DNA of 64,000 nt, taken from positions 1 through 64,000 of the forward strand of contig NZ_JANFAK020000007.1 in assembly GCF_024721315.2 (NCBI RefSeq). Reading direction: 5' to 3'. Numbering within the stretch: position 1 is the first letter of the stretch; every line of letters starts with the position of its first letter. Source of the DNA: Streptomyces sp. Isolate_45. GTDB taxonomy: Bacteria > Actinomycetota > Actinomycetes > Streptomycetales > Streptomycetaceae. The notes beneath the pieces are model-generated. The model was not told the DNA's origin. It did no database searches and worked only from the letters and a program-made list of their open reading frames with translations. This document shows, in pieces, positions 8,036-16,506 of the stretch. The translations under genes were made by a program, and so were the position numbers.

Positions 8036-9363
8036 GCGGGGCCGTGAAGCAGCCGCCGCCGCGCCCGCTACCGCGCCCCATGTCCCCGCCCCCACCGCCG
8101 CGGCCGGTGCGAATCGCGGTTCCCGGGGCACCGCCGGGCCCCGTGGTCCCGCTGGACATGGACAAGCTTCTGGCAGCGCGGCTGTACGCGGTCGCCGTCC
8201 GGCCGTACCTCGCCGGCGCGCTCTTCGCGCTCCACGTGGTGGAGGACCGGTCGGTGCCGACCATGGCGGTGGACGCCTACTGGCGCTGCTACGTCTCCCC
8301 GTCCTTCGTGTCGCGCACTCCAATGGAAGAGCTGGCGGGCGTCTGGGTGCACGAAGTCTCCCACCTCCTTCGGGACCACCACGAACGCAGCGCGCGGTAC
8401 GCCCGGGAGCACGGGGAACAAGGGCCGGGGCAGCGGCTGAGGCAGAACGTCGCGGCCGACTTCGAGATCAACGACGACATCTACGGCGATGGCCTGCCGA
8501 AGCCGGCGGGGGCGGTGCTCCCGGCGTTGGTGGGCCTGCCCGAAGGGCTGCTCATGGAGGAGTACCTGCGGCGGTTCTCGATGGCGGGTCGCACACCACG
8601 GCTGGCCTGGCTGGACTGCGGCAGCGGCGCCGACGGGCACGCGCGGCCCTGGGAGTTGGGGCCCGAGGGATCGCACGGCCTGAGCCGGCAGCAGCGTGAC
8701 GCGGTGCGCTTCCGGGTGGCCGAGGCGATCACCGGCCGGCCCGGGGACGCTCCGGAAGGGTGGCGGCGTTGGGCGGACGAGGCGTTCCACCCTCCGCAAC
8801 CGTGGCGGCAGTTGCTCGGTGCGGCGCTCCGCGCGGCCGCGGGAGCTCCGGGGCCGGGCGAGGACCACAGTTACCGGCGTCCGTCCCGTCGCTCGGCCGG
8901 CGTCCCCGGCGTCGTGCTGCCGAGCCTGCGCCGGATGCCGCCCCGGGTCTGCGTCGTGATCGACACCTCCGGGTCGGTGAGCGACGCCGAGCTGGGCGGC
9001 GCGCTGCTGGAGGTGGCGGCGATCTCACGGGCGGTGGGCGGGCAGCGCGACCTGGTCTCCGTGATCTCCTGCGACGCGGCGGCGGGCGTCGCGGTACCGC
9101 TGTGCCGGGCCGAGAACCTCGAACTGATCGGCGGCGGTGGCACGGACCTGCGGTCCGGCTTCGCCCGTGCGCTGCGCTCCCGCCCCCGCCCGGACGTGAT
9201 CGTCGCGCTGACGGACGGGCAAACGCCCTGGCCCTCCGCGCAACCGTCCTGCCGCACGGTCGTCGGCCTCTTCCCCCGTCCCCTCCGCACCGTGAACGAG
9301 GAGGATCCGGACTACGTTCCTGACGCTCCGCCCGCGTGGGCCCGCGTCGTTCCCATCGGCTGA
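8032..9363 (+). CDS. VWA-like protein with HExxH motif (DUF2201 type)
   Basis: A 443-residue protein whose start overlaps the ATPase stop (ATGA), so the two are translationally coupled. The N-terminal half contains HEVSH near residue 105 in a context typical of the DUF2201 putative metallopeptidase domain. The C-terminal half is a VWA-like domain with the metal-binding DTSGS motif (VCVVIDTSGSVSD) and a later ALTDGQTPWP. Family knowledge: such proteins pair with MoxR ATPases. A zinc peptidase activity is predicted from the motif only. The substrate is unknown; the preceding hypothetical protein is a candidate. Confidence 0.85.
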   Translation: MSGAVKQPPPRPLPRPMSPPPPPRPVRIAVPGAPPGPVVPLDMDKLLAARLYAVAVRPYLAGALFALHVVEDRSVPTMAVDAYWRCYVSPSFVSRTPMEELAGVWVHEVSHLLRDHHERSARYAREHGEQGPGQRLRQNVAADFEINDDIYGDGLPKPAGAVLPALVGLPEGLLMEEYLRRFSMAGRTPRLAWLDCGSGADGHARPWELGPEGSHGLSRQQRDAVRFRVAEAITGRPGDAPEGWRRWADEAFHPPQPWRQLLGAALRAAAGAPGPGEDHSYRRPSRRSAGVPGVVLPSLRRMPPRVCVVIDTSGSVSDAELGGALLEVAAISRAVGGQRDLVSVISCDAAAGVAVPLCRAENLELIGGGGTDLRSGFARALRSRPRPDVIVALTDGQTPWPSAQPSCRTVVGLFPRPLRTVNEEDPDYVPDAPPAWARVVPIG

Positions 9364-9730
9364 GCGAGGCCGCCGGCGCGGGTCCACCCCTTCGCGGATC
9401 GCGGCCGTCCGTCGTCCGGAGGGGCGGAGGGGACCCTGGTCCACTCGGGCACCATGCCCCGGTGACCGGCGGTGGTGGCGGCCGGCCGGGGCGGCGCGGG
9501 CATGTCCTCCCGCTCGCGCCGCGCCCCCCGGGCGGGCCCGAGGGGCGCGGACACCTGGGGGTCGTGCCCTCCGCTTTCGTCGTCGCCGCGGAGATTGGCG
9601 CTCCGCGTGGTGGGCAGGGGTCGAACAGGATCCCTTCGCGGTCCGACCGCAACGTCGTCGGTTCTGCGGCCCGGGCCGGTATCGTGCGGTGGCGGTACGG
9701 GCAGGTCGGGCAATCCTAGGGAGGCTGGCT
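9364..9730. other. Intergenic region before the MEDS operon
   Basis: About 370 bp of GC-rich sequence without a supportable gene. The only clear element is the ribosome binding site TAGGGAGG just ahead of the GTG at its right end. No promoter could be assigned with confidence. Confidence 0.4.
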
Positions 9731-10534
9731 GTGAGAGCGGCGCGAGCCCTGACGAGACTGGACGAGGTCGAGCTCGGCGACCACGTGTGCTGGCGCATGG
9801 ACCCGACCGCGACCCTGCTCACCGACGTGCGGGCGTACGTGGCCGACGGAGCCCTCTACGGGGACAAGGTCGTGATGATCGGCTCGACCGGTGCCGCCAC
9901 GACCGCGCGTGACTGTTCCCCGGCGGCGTCGGTGATCCTCGACCTGCCGGACCTGGCGGACACGGACGTGATGCTGGCAGCGGTACGCCGCGAGGCCCGC
10001 ACGGCCGTCCGCCAGGGCTTCCGATCGGTCCGTGTCCTCACGGAGCGGGCACCGATGACCGCGCCCGGCGGGGCCGAGGAAATGCTGGCGCAGGAACTCA
10101 AGCTCGACGAGTTCGCCTCCGAGAGCGGCGCCATCGTGGTGTGCGCCTTCCGGTCGTCGCTGTGGGACGCGCCGTCGATGGAGCGGGCGGCGTGTATGCA
10201 TCCTCACGAGATGGGCACGCGCGCTGAGCGTCCGGCGTTTCGGATGTTCAGCACCGGTGCCAACGAGTGGAGCGTGGACGGAGTGATCGACTCGGAGGGC
10301 GCGGACGCGTTCAACGCCGCAGCGAGGGCCGCGATACGGCACACGCCCACCATGAAGCTGCGGTTCGACACCCTGGAGATGATCGACGCCGCCGGCATGC
10401 ACGCGCTCGTGGACGCGGCCCGTCACCTGCCGGACCGCCGGATCGAGGTGGAAGGCGCGAACGAGACCGTGCGCCTGTGCTGGGAGCTCGCGGGCTACGC
10501 GACCGACGGAGTACCGGTGGTGATGGCGGCATGA
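9731..10534 (+). CDS. MEDS-domain regulatory protein with STAS-like C-terminus
   Basis: The start is GTG with TAGGGAGG seven bases upstream, giving 267 residues. The N-terminal 160 residues match the MEDS (DcmR-type sensory) fold, with HVCWRMD near the start and DHVC-type motifs seen in the family. Residues about 170-265 look like a STAS domain (LRFDTLEMIDAAGMHALVDAAR), the fold of anti-sigma antagonists. The ATGA overlap with the next gene, a MEDS protein fused to a RsbW-type kinase domain, suggests the two act together in a partner-switching or anti-sigma circuit. The signal sensed is unknown. Confidence 0.78.
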   Translation: MRAARALTRLDEVELGDHVCWRMDPTATLLTDVRAYVADGALYGDKVVMIGSTGAATTARDCSPAASVILDLPDLADTDVMLAAVRREARTAVRQGFRSVRVLTERAPMTAPGGAEEMLAQELKLDEFASESGAIVVCAFRSSLWDAPSMERAACMHPHEMGTRAERPAFRMFSTGANEWSVDGVIDSEGADAFNAAARAAIRHTPTMKLRFDTLEMIDAAGMHALVDAARHLPDRRIEVEGANETVRLCWELAGYATDGVPVVMAA

Positions 10535-11493
10535 CCGCGACCGTGCCCTCGAAGCCGTCCGGAGAGGACCGGAGTCCCTTCCGTCACGAGCTGTACCCCT
10601 ACCGCGGCGAGGCACAGTTCCTGTCCGGGACCCTGGGCTTCATCCACGAGGCCTTGGAGGGCGGTGAGGCGGTCGTCGTCGCCGTCCCCTCCGACAAGAG
10701 CTCGCTCCTGCGCGGCGAACTCGCCGACGAACCGGCCGTCACCTTCGTCGACACGACGACGGCGGGCCCGAACCCCGGCCGTCTCGTCGCCGCCTGGACC
10801 GCGTGGATGAAGGAGCGCGGCGAGGGCGACAGGCCCGTGCGCGGCATCGGTGAAACCGCGTGGCGCGAGGCGCGCAGCGCCGCGCACCTGTCCGAACTGC
10901 GCTACAACGAATGGCTGTTGAACCGGGCCTTCGCGCGCAGTTCCACCTGGTCGATGCTGTGTCCCTACGACGCGGCCGACGAGGACCAGGACGCCCTGCG
11001 GTCGCTGTCGATCTGCCACCCGCTGATCCGCCGGGACGGTCGGCAGGCGCCGAACGAGGACTACCTCGCCGGCGAGGAGTACGCCTTCGAGGCCCAGGGC
11101 GCCCCGTGCGACCCGTTCCAGGAGCTGAGCTATACGCAGGGCGACCTGGCGGCGATCCGTTCGAAGGTATCCCAGTGCGCGTCCGACGCGGGAGTGCCGC
11201 ACGACCGGCTGTCCAAGCTGGCCGTGGCCGTCACGGAGATCGCGACGAACAGCATCCGCCACGGAGGGGGCGGCGGCACCCTGCGCACCTGGACCCAGGA
11301 CGCGACCTTCCTCTGCGAGTTCCGCGACTCCGGCTACATCTCCGACGTCATGGCGGGCCGCAGCCGTCCCGACGCCCACCAGCTGGGAGGCCGTGGGCTG
11401 TGGCTCGCCCACCAGCTCTGCGACCTGGTCGAGATCCGCTCCACCCGCGACCAGGGGACCACGGTCCGCCTGCACATGGACGTACCGAGGTAG
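10531..11493 (+). CDS. MEDS-domain protein with RsbW-like HATPase domain
   Basis: A 320-residue protein overlapping the preceding gene by ATGA. Residues 1-180 are a MEDS sensory domain ([15 protein letters not shown], then an acidic region with LCPYDA). Residues about 200-320 are a GHKL/HATPase_c_2 domain: the N-box is [12 protein letters not shown] and the G-box is [11 protein letters not shown]. This is the anti-sigma kinase type and lacks a histidine phosphoacceptor domain. The pair with the upstream STAS-bearing protein resembles a kinase/antagonist module. Cytoplasmic. Confidence 0.85.
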   Translation: MTATVPSKPSGEDRSPFRHELYPYRGEAQFLSGTLGFIHEALEGGEAVVVAVPSDKSSLLRGELADEPAVTFVDTTTAGPNPGRLVAAWTAWMKERGEGDRPVRGIGETAWREARSAAHLSELRYNEWLLNRAFARSSTWSMLCPYDAADEDQDALRSLSICHPLIRRDGRQAPNEDYLAGEEYAFEAQGAPCDPFQELSYTQGDLAAIRSKVSQCASDAGVPHDRLSKLAVAVTEIATNSIRHGGGGGTLRTWTQDATFLCEFRDSGYISDVMAGRSRPDAHQLGGRGLWLAHQLCDLVEIRSTRDQGTTVRLHMDVPR

Positions 11494-11644
11494 TACTGCC
11501 CGCGGCCCCGACGGGACCCACCCCGACGGGCGCCCTCCCGTAGGCCCCGCCGTGACGCCCGGGCCGGCGGCAGCGTCGGCAGACGGCCGGCCGGCCGCGC
11601 CGGCGCACGTGCCCGTCCGGGCCCGCCCCTCGGCCGGTACCTTG

Positions 11645-11661
11645 TTGCACATAAGTTGCAA
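11645..11661 (+). promoter_or_regulatory. Candidate Nur (nickel-responsive Fur-family) operator
   Basis: TTGCAC-ATAAG-TTGCAA matches the Nur box described for Streptomyces coelicolor, tTGCaa-N5-ttGCAA, at every position but one of the lower-case ones, with the correct 5-bp spacing. It ends 28 bp before the GTG of the tsaD-like gene, a position where a bound repressor would block transcription. The match and spacing are visible; nickel-dependent repression is inferred from the consensus. Confidence 0.55.
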
Positions 11662-11689
11662 CTGCTTGATTGGTGCGAAAGGGGTCGTC

Positions 11690-12763
11690 GTGGGCTCTCC
11701 GGTGGTGCTGGGCATCGAGTCGTCCTGTGATGAGACGGGGGCCGGGATCGTCTCGGGCGGGCGGCTCCTGGCGCACGTGGTGGCGTCGAGCATGGACGAA
11801 CACGCGCGCTTCGGCGGAGTGGTGCCGGAGATCGCCGCCCGCGCCCACCTGCAGGCCTTCAACCCGGTCGTCCAGGAGGCGCTTGACCGGGCGGGGCTGC
11901 GGATCTCGGACATCACCGCCGTGGCCGTGACCACCGGGCCGGGGCTGTCGGGTGCGCTGCAGGTGGGGCTGGCCGGGGCGAAGACCCTCGCGTACTCCGC
12001 GGGCGTGCCGCTGTACGGCGTGCACCACCTGGCCGGACACGTCGCCGCCGACACGCTGGAGCACGGGCCGCTCCCCAACCCGTGCATGGTGTTGATCGTG
12101 TCGGGAGGCCACACCTCGCTGCTGTTCGTACGGGACCTCGTACGGGACCCGATCCTGCACATCGGCGACACCGTCGACGATGCCGCCGGGGAGTGCTTCG
12201 ACAAGGTGGCACGGGTCTTCGGACTGCCCTACCCGGGCGGACCCGCGATCGACCGGGCGGCCCGCGGGGGCGACGGGTGCGCGGTGGCGTTCCCGCGCCC
12301 CCTCACACGTCCGGGTGACGCCCCGTACGCCTTCTCCTTCTCCGGCCTCAAGACCGCCGCCGCCCGCTGGGCCGAGCAGCACCGCCTCGGCGGCGAGGAG
12401 CTCCCCCTCGCCGACGGCGCCGCCTCCCTGCAGGAGGCCGTCGCGGACGTGCTGACGCGCAAGGCGCTGGCCGCCTGCGAGGAGTACGGGGCGCGCACCC
12501 TCGTGGTGGTGGGTGGGGTCGCCGCGAACTCCAGGGTGCGCGCGCTGGCGGAGGAGCGCTGCGCGGCGGCCGGGGTCGAACTGAGGGTCCCCCCGTTGAC
12601 CCTGTGCACCGACAACGGGGCGATGATCGCCGCCGTCGGCGACCTCCTGGTGCGGGCCGGCGCGGCTCCGGCGCGGCTCGACCTGTCGATCGACCCGTCG
12701 GCGCCCCTGGAACACGCCTCCCTGCACCCCGTCGCCCGCGGCGCCGTCCCGCTTCCCCTCTGA
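11690..12763 (+). CDS. tsaD: TsaD-like tRNA N6-threonylcarbamoyladenosine transferase component
   Basis: The GTG start follows GAAAGGGG, and the protein has 357 residues, the normal TsaD length. GIESSCDET opens the ASKHA-fold ATPase core. The metal-binding HxxxH is H113-H117 in [25 protein letters not shown] and PYPGGPAID are all intact. TsaD transfers threonylcarbamoyl to A37 of ANN-decoding tRNAs together with TsaB and TsaE. In Streptomyces the main tsaD normally sits with tsaE, tsaB and rimI; here none of them is present, so this is probably a second, separately regulated copy (inference). A Nur-box match lies just upstream. Confidence 0.88.
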   Translation: MGSPVVLGIESSCDETGAGIVSGGRLLAHVVASSMDEHARFGGVVPEIAARAHLQAFNPVVQEALDRAGLRISDITAVAVTTGPGLSGALQVGLAGAKTLAYSAGVPLYGVHHLAGHVAADTLEHGPLPNPCMVLIVSGGHTSLLFVRDLVRDPILHIGDTVDDAAGECFDKVARVFGLPYPGGPAIDRAARGGDGCAVAFPRPLTRPGDAPYAFSFSGLKTAAARWAEQHRLGGEELPLADGAASLQEAVADVLTRKALAACEEYGARTLVVVGGVAANSRVRALAEERCAAAGVELRVPPLTLCTDNGAMIAAVGDLLVRAGAAPARLDLSIDPSAPLEHASLHPVARGAVPLPL

Positions 12764-12953
12764 TCGACCCGGTCCGTGGCGCTGAACGAGGCCGTCCGCG
12801 AGGTGCGTCGTCCGCTCCGGGGGAGGCGGACGCAGCCGCCCTGTCCGCCGGACTACCGAATCGCCTGTTCGAGGTCGGGCCGATCGACCTGGTCCAGGAC
12901 CCGGACCGGGCCGTGTTCCTCCTTCGGCCGGTGGCGCGGCTACCGTCGACGGC

Positions 12954-13385
12954 ATGACAGCTGACTCCCTGCGCTCCGTCACCGTCGAGCGGACCGGTCC
13001 GGGCACGTTCACCGCGACCAACTCCCGCGGTGACACCATCGCTTTCGCCACCGGGTCCGGCGGGGGCTTCACCCCCGTCGAGCTCTTCCTCGCCGCGATC
13101 GGCGGCTGCTCCGCGGCCGACGTGGACGTCGCCACCACCCGACACGCCGAACCCGGCGCGTTCTCCGTCGCCGTGCACGGGCACAAGGTCGAGGACGCGG
13201 GCGGCAACCGCATGACGGACCTGGAAGCCGCCTTCACCGTCCGATTTCCCGCAGGTGAGGGCGGCGACCGGGCCCGTGCGATCCTGCCGCGCGCCGTGAA
13301 GACCTCCCACGACAAGCTCTGCACGGTCAGCCGCACCGTGGAGGCCGGCACCCCCGTCACCGTGAAGGTCCTCGACACGGACTGA
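12954..13385 (+). CDS. OsmC-family protein
   Basis: A 143-residue protein of OsmC length. GGGFTPVELFLAAIGGCSAADVDV carries the family's conserved cysteine after the glycine pair, and HDKLCTVSRT carries the second cysteine. OsmC and Ohr proteins reduce organic hydroperoxides using this Cys pair at a dimer interface, in the cytoplasm. The spacing and length suit a general OsmC-like subgroup rather than Ohr. It is probably its own transcription unit: 190 bp separate it from the TsaD gene and a strong hairpin follows its stop. Confidence 0.85.
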   Translation: MTADSLRSVTVERTGPGTFTATNSRGDTIAFATGSGGGFTPVELFLAAIGGCSAADVDVATTRHAEPGAFSVAVHGHKVEDAGGNRMTDLEAAFTVRFPAGEGGDRARAILPRAVKTSHDKLCTVSRTVEAGTPVTVKVLDTD

Positions 13386-13410
13386 CCGACCGTGACCAGC
13401 GCCAAGGATC

Positions 13411-13444
13411 CCGTCGCACCGGTGCGGGCGTGCCGGTGCGACGG
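13411..13444 (+). terminator. Terminator hairpin after osmC-like gene
   Basis: CCGTCGCACCGG pairs perfectly with CCGGTGCGACGG (12-bp stem, 10-nt loop) starting 26 bp past the stop codon. Confidence 0.7.
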
Positions 13445-13500
13445 CGCCTCGGCGGACGGCCGGTCGCGACCCCGTGCCGGGCTCCTGGTAGAACCGGTGC

Positions 13501-13920
13501 ATGACATACAGGTTCACGGCCCGCGCGTTCGCAGCCGAGGCCGACGTCGATGGTGAGACGCAGGCCGGGGTCGCGGAGTACGAGGACGAGGACGGCTTCC
13601 TCCTGCTGTTCACGCGCGCCGTCGCCGAGCCGTCCGCGCAGGACGTCTCGCTCGGGCTCGACACGTACCGCGTGACGACCGAGGACCAGTGCACCGCCTA
13701 CGGCTGCGTCCGCGAGGTGGCCCTGACGGGCAACCTGCTCACGGTGTCGCTGGATCCCGACCGCCTGGACGACTTGGAGTTGCAGGACGCGGAGATCGAG
13801 GCCGTGCTCGACATGCCGACCGAGGCCGTGGACGAGTTGCGCGAGGCACTCGTGAAGGTGCTGAACCACGGACGCCGGGAAGCCCGACCGCTGTTCACCG
13901 GTTTCCCGGTGGACCCGTGA
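13501..13920 (+). CDS. Imm10-family immunity-like protein
   Basis: A 139-residue acidic protein with no signal peptide. The layout matches the Imm10 immunity family as I recall it: N-terminal RFTARAFAAEAD, central DGFLLLFTRA and LGLDTYRVTTEDQCTAYGC, then a helical tail. Imm10 proteins neutralise polymorphic toxins delivered by bacterial secretion systems. No toxin gene lies beside it, so it may be an orphan immunity gene or may have drifted to another role. The family assignment rests on motif memory and deserves a profile search. Confidence 0.6.
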   Translation: MTYRFTARAFAAEADVDGETQAGVAEYEDEDGFLLLFTRAVAEPSAQDVSLGLDTYRVTTEDQCTAYGCVREVALTGNLLTVSLDPDRLDDLELQDAEIEAVLDMPTEAVDELREALVKVLNHGRREARPLFTGFPVDP

Positions 13921-13963
13921 CCAGGGCCCGCGGGGTGGAGCGGGGCTCCTCGCCGCGCCCCGC

Positions 13964-13999
13964 CGCTCCTATGCGCTCGCCCGCTCCTACGCGCTCGCC
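13964..13999. repeat. Tandem duplication at the end of the phosphosulfolactate phosphatase-like gene
   Basis: Two adjacent 18-bp copies, CGCTCCTATGCGCTCGCC and CGCTCCTACGCGCTCGCC, differ at one base. The stop codon of the minus-strand gene lies in the second copy, so the duplication repeats the codons around the stop. Confidence 0.6.
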
Positions 14000-14694
14000 C
14001 GGTCCCCTTCGGTCGGCGCGGGCACGGCGTACGGGCGGAGCACCATGAGGCGGTCCTCCGAGGTCGCCACCATGGCGAAGGGGAACCGGTCGAGTTCGAG
14101 ACAGAGCGCGACGTCATCGGGATGCACTCCCTGACGCACCCCCTGCGCCAGCTCCGCGGCGGCGCGTGACTCGGCGCCGCGGCGGAGGAACCCGGTCGCG
14201 TCCGTCGCGGTCCCGTCGGCCCGCCGGGCGATGTACTGGGCGCAGGCCAGGTCCTCGTCGGCCCGCCCGTCCTCGCCGGTGACCACGAACGTGACGGCGT
14301 CGCACCCCCGCGTCCGCAGGAGCCGGGCCGTCGCCTCCGCCACCACGAAGCCGGCGCACAGCACCAGCGACGCCTCCTTGACCGCGAGCGCGCCGACCGT
14401 TCCCGCCGTGGTCTTCTGCACGACAGTGCGTCCGGTGAGGTCGACGGACCGCAGCAGGCCCGGCGAGTTGACGGCGTCGAACCCGGGCGCGTGCGCACCG
14501 TCCTTGAGCGCCACCCAATCCGGGTGCCGGGCCTTGAGCGCCAGGGCCTCGTCCGGTGACTCGGCGAGGACGATCTTCTCCGCGCCCTGGGCGAAGGCCC
14601 AGGCGGCCACCGTGTAAGCACGCATGACGTCGACCACGACCGCCACGGAGGGGGTTTCGACCAGTTCCGGGATACCAAGGAAACGAGCGTCCAT
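13987..14694 (-). CDS. 2-phosphosulfolactate phosphatase-like (ComB family) protein
   Basis: The ATG at MDARFLGI gives 235 residues; a GTG six codons upstream is the alternative, and neither has a strong binding site. The ComB fold is indicated by [20 protein letters not shown], the central [16 protein letters not shown] and the C-terminal [13 protein letters not shown]. ComB of methanogens removes phosphate from 2-phosphosulfolactate in coenzyme M synthesis. Actinobacteria do not make coenzyme M, so the real substrate here is unknown. It may be the last gene of the long minus-strand block, but a 156-bp gap with a hairpin separates it from the FMN reductase gene. Confidence 0.75.
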   Translation of the reverse strand: MDARFLGIPELVETPSVAVVVDVMRAYTVAAWAFAQGAEKIVLAESPDEALALKARHPDWVALKDGAHAPGFDAVNSPGLLRSVDLTGRTVVQKTTAGTVGALAVKEASLVLCAGFVVAEATARLLRTRGCDAVTFVVTGEDGRADEDLACAQYIARRADGTATDATGFLRRGAESRAAAELAQGVRQGVHPDDVALCLELDRFPFAMVATSEDRLMVLRPYAVPAPTEGDRASA

Positions 14695-14780
14695 GCTGTC
14701 ATGATCACGCACGTCCGGCCCGAGGGGTCCGGGTGGTGGCGCGGGTCACACCGACGGCCCGGGAAGCCCGTGGGCGCCGC

Positions 14781-14834
14781 GCGCCCCGAGGCCTCCCGCG
14801 CCCCTGATCGGGGACGGCGGAGGCGTCGGGGCGC
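14781..14834 (-). terminator. Hairpin after FMN reductase gene
   Basis: GCGCCCCGA pairs with TCGGGGCGC, and after one mismatch GCCTCC pairs with GGAGGC. The structure lies just past the reductase stop and marks the probable end of the cluster transcript. Confidence 0.5.
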
Positions 14835-14850
14835 ACGGGGTGGCGGGGTG

Positions 14851-15369
14851 TCAGACGTGTTCCGCGACCGGGGCGCGGAGCATCGTCGCGCAGCGGTGGA
14901 GTTCCGAGGCGAGGGCGTGACAGCGGCGCAGCAGTGCTTCGTCCGGCACGGGGGCGGTGCCGTGCGGTCCGGGGACGAAGTCGGCGGGACACGACGCGAT
15001 CTGGGTGGGGGCCACCCAGCCCCCGAGTGCCCTGGCCACCGTACGCAGGTGTTCGCACACCACGCTGCCGGTCCGCGGGCCGGCGCCGTGGGCGAGGACC
15101 CCGACCGCCGTGTCGGCCAGCCAGTCGCCCGGCAGCTCGTCCAGCGCGAGCTTGAGCAGGCCGGAGTAGCTGGCGTGGTGGACGGGGCTGGCCAGGACGA
15201 CGGCGTCGTAGGTCCGCGGCGCGCCCCGAAGGCGCGGCCCCGAGGCCCGCGCCAGTTCGAGGGACGTCACGGTGGTACCCCGGGCGCGCAGGGCGTCACC
15301 CACCAGCGCGGCCAGCGCGGTGGTGCCGGAGCCCACCCGGGGGCTTCCGCTGATCAGCAGGGCGTGCAC
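14851..15369 (-). CDS. NADPH-dependent FMN reductase (flavodoxin fold)
   Basis: A 172-residue protein that starts MHALLISGSPRVGSGT, the phosphate-binding loop of the SsuE/FMN_red family, with DAVVLASPVHHASYSGLLKLALD as the isoalloxazine-contacting segment. Such enzymes make reduced flavin with NAD(P)H, often for a flavin monooxygenase. It is 61 bp downstream of the thioester-reductase-like gene in the same orientation, so it may supply reduced flavin to the cluster, for example to the atypical acyl-CoA dehydrogenase-like protein (inference). Cytoplasmic. Confidence 0.85.
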   Translation of the reverse strand: MHALLISGSPRVGSGTTALAALVGDALRARGTTVTSLELARASGPRLRGAPRTYDAVVLASPVHHASYSGLLKLALDELPGDWLADTAVGVLAHGAGPRTGSVVCEHLRTVARALGGWVAPTQIASCPADFVPGPHGTAPVPDEALLRRCHALASELHRCATMLRAPVAEHV

Positions 15370-15430
15370 GGTCGGTCGTCCTTTCCTCGGGCGGGTGGCG
15401 GCAGGGGCGCGGGCGGCGGGCCCTCGTCCC

Positions 15431-16489
15431 TCATGCGGCGTCGATCAACGTCCACGGCACGGTACGGCCGAGGGCCTGACGGGGCTTGCTCCGCGCCCAG
15501 TGCAGCACCGACGCCGCCATCACCCCGCCCGGGTCGGCGACCTTGTGCGTGGGTTCGAAGGGCTCGCTCATGCTCGTGTAGCTCTGGAACATCGCCAGCA
15601 GCTTCACGGCCTCCTGCTGGACGGGGGAGAGCCACTGCGCGGCCAACGGCAGGAAGAAACGGTTCCAGCTGTCCGTGGACACGGTCGGCGGCTGCGCGAT
15701 CGGGTCGACGCCATGCTCGGCCCGGAAGGTGTTGAGGGTGTCACAGGTGATGCGGACCAGGTCGGACAGGCGCATGCTGTCCTGCCCCGCCGAGATCACC
15801 TCGGTGCGCGGCGACCCGGGCGGGGTGCCGAGGGCGGCCCCCGCGATCACCTCGGCGACCTCGTCGACGGGAGCGATCTCGGCAAAGCCGTCGGGGTCCC
15901 CGACGACGACGGCCGCGAGCCCGGAGACGAGCGCGGGGAAGAGGCTGTACGGGCCGGAGAAGCGGCCGATGGCACCGTCGCCGCGACGGCCGAGGACCAG
16001 CGGCGGGCGGACGATCGTCGCCGGCCCGCGGTGCTCACCGGCCACGATCTCCTCGCAGGCGGCCTTCGACCACTCGTAGCCGTTGCGGTAGCCCTCGAAC
16101 TCCGCACCCCTGAGGTCCTCGGGGGCGCGTACCCCGCCCACGTAGGCGGTGGAGACGTGGACGACGTGGGTGTCCGGGCCGGCGAGCGCGAGCACCGCCC
16201 GCAGGGTCCGTATGTTGGCGTCGGTGGCCTCCTGGCGGGTCATGGTCCACCGGGTGGACGCCGCGGTGTGCACGATGACGTCCCAGGGCCGGCCGGTGAG
16301 GGGGTCCGGGGCGGGTTCGGCGCCGATGTCCCAGGGGACGGGCGCCGTCAGGGGACCGGTGTCGCCCGCGCCCGCACGGCGTGCGGTACGGACGATGCCG
16401 CTACCGGCACGGCCGGTGGTTTCCGCGGCGAGGCGCTCGGCCACTTCGGTGCCGACGACGCCCGAGGCGCCGGTGACGAGGATGCGCAT
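15431..16489 (-). CDS. SDR-type thioester reductase-like / NAD-dependent epimerase family protein
   Basis: The ATG has AGGAG upstream; 352 residues. An extended SDR: Rossmann GASGVVGTE at residue 7, STAYVGG, and the catalytic pair in YEWSK. The sequence after YxxxK and the substrate-domain layout resemble the male-sterility/thioester-reductase branch (NAD_binding_4) rather than sugar epimerases. Such enzymes reduce ACP- or CoA-bound acyl thioesters to aldehydes with NADPH. Being 17 bp behind the ketosynthase/ACP pair and close to an aminotransferase, it could release an ACP-bound chain as an aldehyde for transamination. The release role is inferred. Confidence 0.78.
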   Translation of the reverse strand: MRILVTGASGVVGTEVAERLAAETTGRAGSGIVRTARRAGAGDTGPLTAPVPWDIGAEPAPDPLTGRPWDVIVHTAASTRWTMTRQEATDANIRTLRAVLALAGPDTHVVHVSTAYVGGVRAPEDLRGAEFEGYRNGYEWSKAACEEIVAGEHRGPATIVRPPLVLGRRGDGAIGRFSGPYSLFPALVSGLAAVVVGDPDGFAEIAPVDEVAEVIAGAALGTPPGSPRTEVISAGQDSMRLSDLVRITCDTLNTFRAEHGVDPIAQPPTVSTDSWNRFFLPLAAQWLSPVQQEAVKLLAMFQSYTSMSEPFEPTHKVADPGGVMAASVLHWARSKPRQALGRTVPWTLIDAA

Positions 16490-16506
16490 GGCAGGGCTCC
16501 TGGGGT

